Source: Hellea balneolensis (GTDB lineage Bacteria; Pseudomonadota; Alphaproteobacteria; Caulobacterales; Maricaulaceae). From it: a stretch of DNA of 6,319 nt. Positions 5,920 to 6,319 of this stretch are shown here, piece by piece; the first letter of the stretch is position 1; each line of letters starts with the position of its first letter. The position numbers and the translations under genes are program-made. Where the stretch lies: positions 1-6,319 of the forward strand of contig QIKS01000284.1 of assembly GCA_003233025.1 (NCBI GenBank), given 5' to 3'. The notes below the pieces were generated by a model. It searched no databases. It saw nothing but the letters and a program-made list of their open reading frames with translations, and was not told where the DNA came from.

Positions 5920-6319
5920 GTGCGTTTGGTTTTTTGTTCTCTGGTTTTGTTTGCCCTCATGTCGTCTGGCATGAGCAGCACTGCGCAAACCAAACCGCAA
6001 ATCCCCGAAGCTCAAACCCAAACCAAAACGCCCGCCGGGCGCATTGTCGAAGATGTTCCGGCGCCAGACCGCAATCTTAACAAAGCTTTTATTCGGGTCA
6101 GCGCCCAAAATACGCCGTCCGGCCTGACGGTGCCGCGTTATGTTTCCTTAAAATACGGCCAGTCCAACGGGCGCACCGGGCCGAGCAAATCCCATCCGGT
6201 TGCTTGGCGTTATAAACGGCGCGGCCTGCCGATGATCATTGTCGCCGAAACCGAGACATGGCGCAAAGTCCGCGATATGGACGGCGATGAAAGCTGGATG
6301 GATAGGCGACTTTTGGCCG
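5920..6319 (+). CDS. Secreted SH3-like domain protein (partial, C terminus beyond window)
   Basis: An open frame begins after the stop at 5908–5910 and runs to the window end. The best start is GTG 5920, six bases after AAGGG (5909–5913). It gives a clean signal peptide: basic residue 2, hydrophobic 3–14, then small residues and a likely cut after S-T-A-Q near residue 23. The 133 visible residues continue with a Gln/Thr/Pro-rich linker (about 24–45) and a bacterial SH3-like domain from about residue 70: P-R-Y-V-S-L-K, then G-R-T-G-P-S, H-P-V-A-W, G-L-P, W-R-K-V-R-D and a terminal W-M-D-R-R-L-L. This matches the alphaproteobacterial SH3_4/COG3807 group of exported proteins of unknown role, perhaps cell wall binding. 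Usual members have N-V-R before the G-P turn, and here the position reads S-N-G-R. The gene is divergent from the dehydrogenase, an arrangement I believe is common for this family. Confidence 0.85.
   Translation, partial: MRLVFCSLVLFALMSSGMSSTAQTKPQIPEAQTQTKTPAGRIVEDVPAPDRNLNKAFIRVSAQNTPSGLTVPRYVSLKYGQSNGRTGPSKSHPVAWRYKRRGLPMIIVAETETWRKVRDMDGDESWMDRRLLA

Noticed and set aside
5775..6080. Plus-strand open frame of about 100 codons across the divergent intergenic region
   Set aside because: It overlaps the dehydrogenase start and the SH3-like gene in another frame, has no recognisable motif, and conflicts with two well-supported genes.

Overview
The window looks like a chromosomal segment of an alphaproteobacterium. 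The basis is the order glyS – ppdK – SleB-type cell wall hydrolase, the alphaproteobacterial style of the pyruvate, phosphate dikinase, and a GyaR-like 2-hydroxyacid dehydrogenase divergent from a secreted SH3-like protein. Base composition is moderate to slightly GC-rich and coding density is high. I cannot name the genus. I see no mobile element, CRISPR array, tRNA or rRNA.

Left part (1–2789, + strand): the last 50 codons of glyS (glycyl-tRNA synthetase beta subunit), then five bases later ppdK. ppdK is interrupted. Its first 64 codons are normal, then the frame shifts at about 350 and about 16 residues expected in the family are absent. The remaining 812 codons are intact and keep the catalytic residues. 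This is either a recent out-of-frame deletion of about 50 bases or an assembly error, and it is the most notable thing in the window.

Middle (2790–3884): a 203-base AT-rich spacer, then a membrane-anchored or secreted SleB/CwlJ-family cell wall hydrolase on the + strand. It converges on the next gene pair. Between them is a strong hairpin with a U-rich tail that works as an intrinsic terminator only for the minus-strand transcript.

Right part (3885–6319): a two-gene minus-strand operon, with a cytosolic 2-hydroxyacid dehydrogenase upstream and an exported metallo-beta-lactamase-fold hydrolase downstream. The dehydrogenase stop codon forms part of the hydrolase ribosome binding site. Divergent from this, across 123 bases, is the start of a secreted SH3-like domain protein that uses a GTG start and runs off the window end.

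Functionally the window mixes housekeeping (glycine charging, PEP/pyruvate interconversion), envelope work (cell wall hydrolase, SH3-like protein) and small-molecule metabolism (hydroxyacid dehydrogenase, exported hydrolase). I do not see a clear new defence, toxin or biosynthetic system here. The points most worth checking are the broken ppdK and the dehydrogenase/hydrolase pairing.
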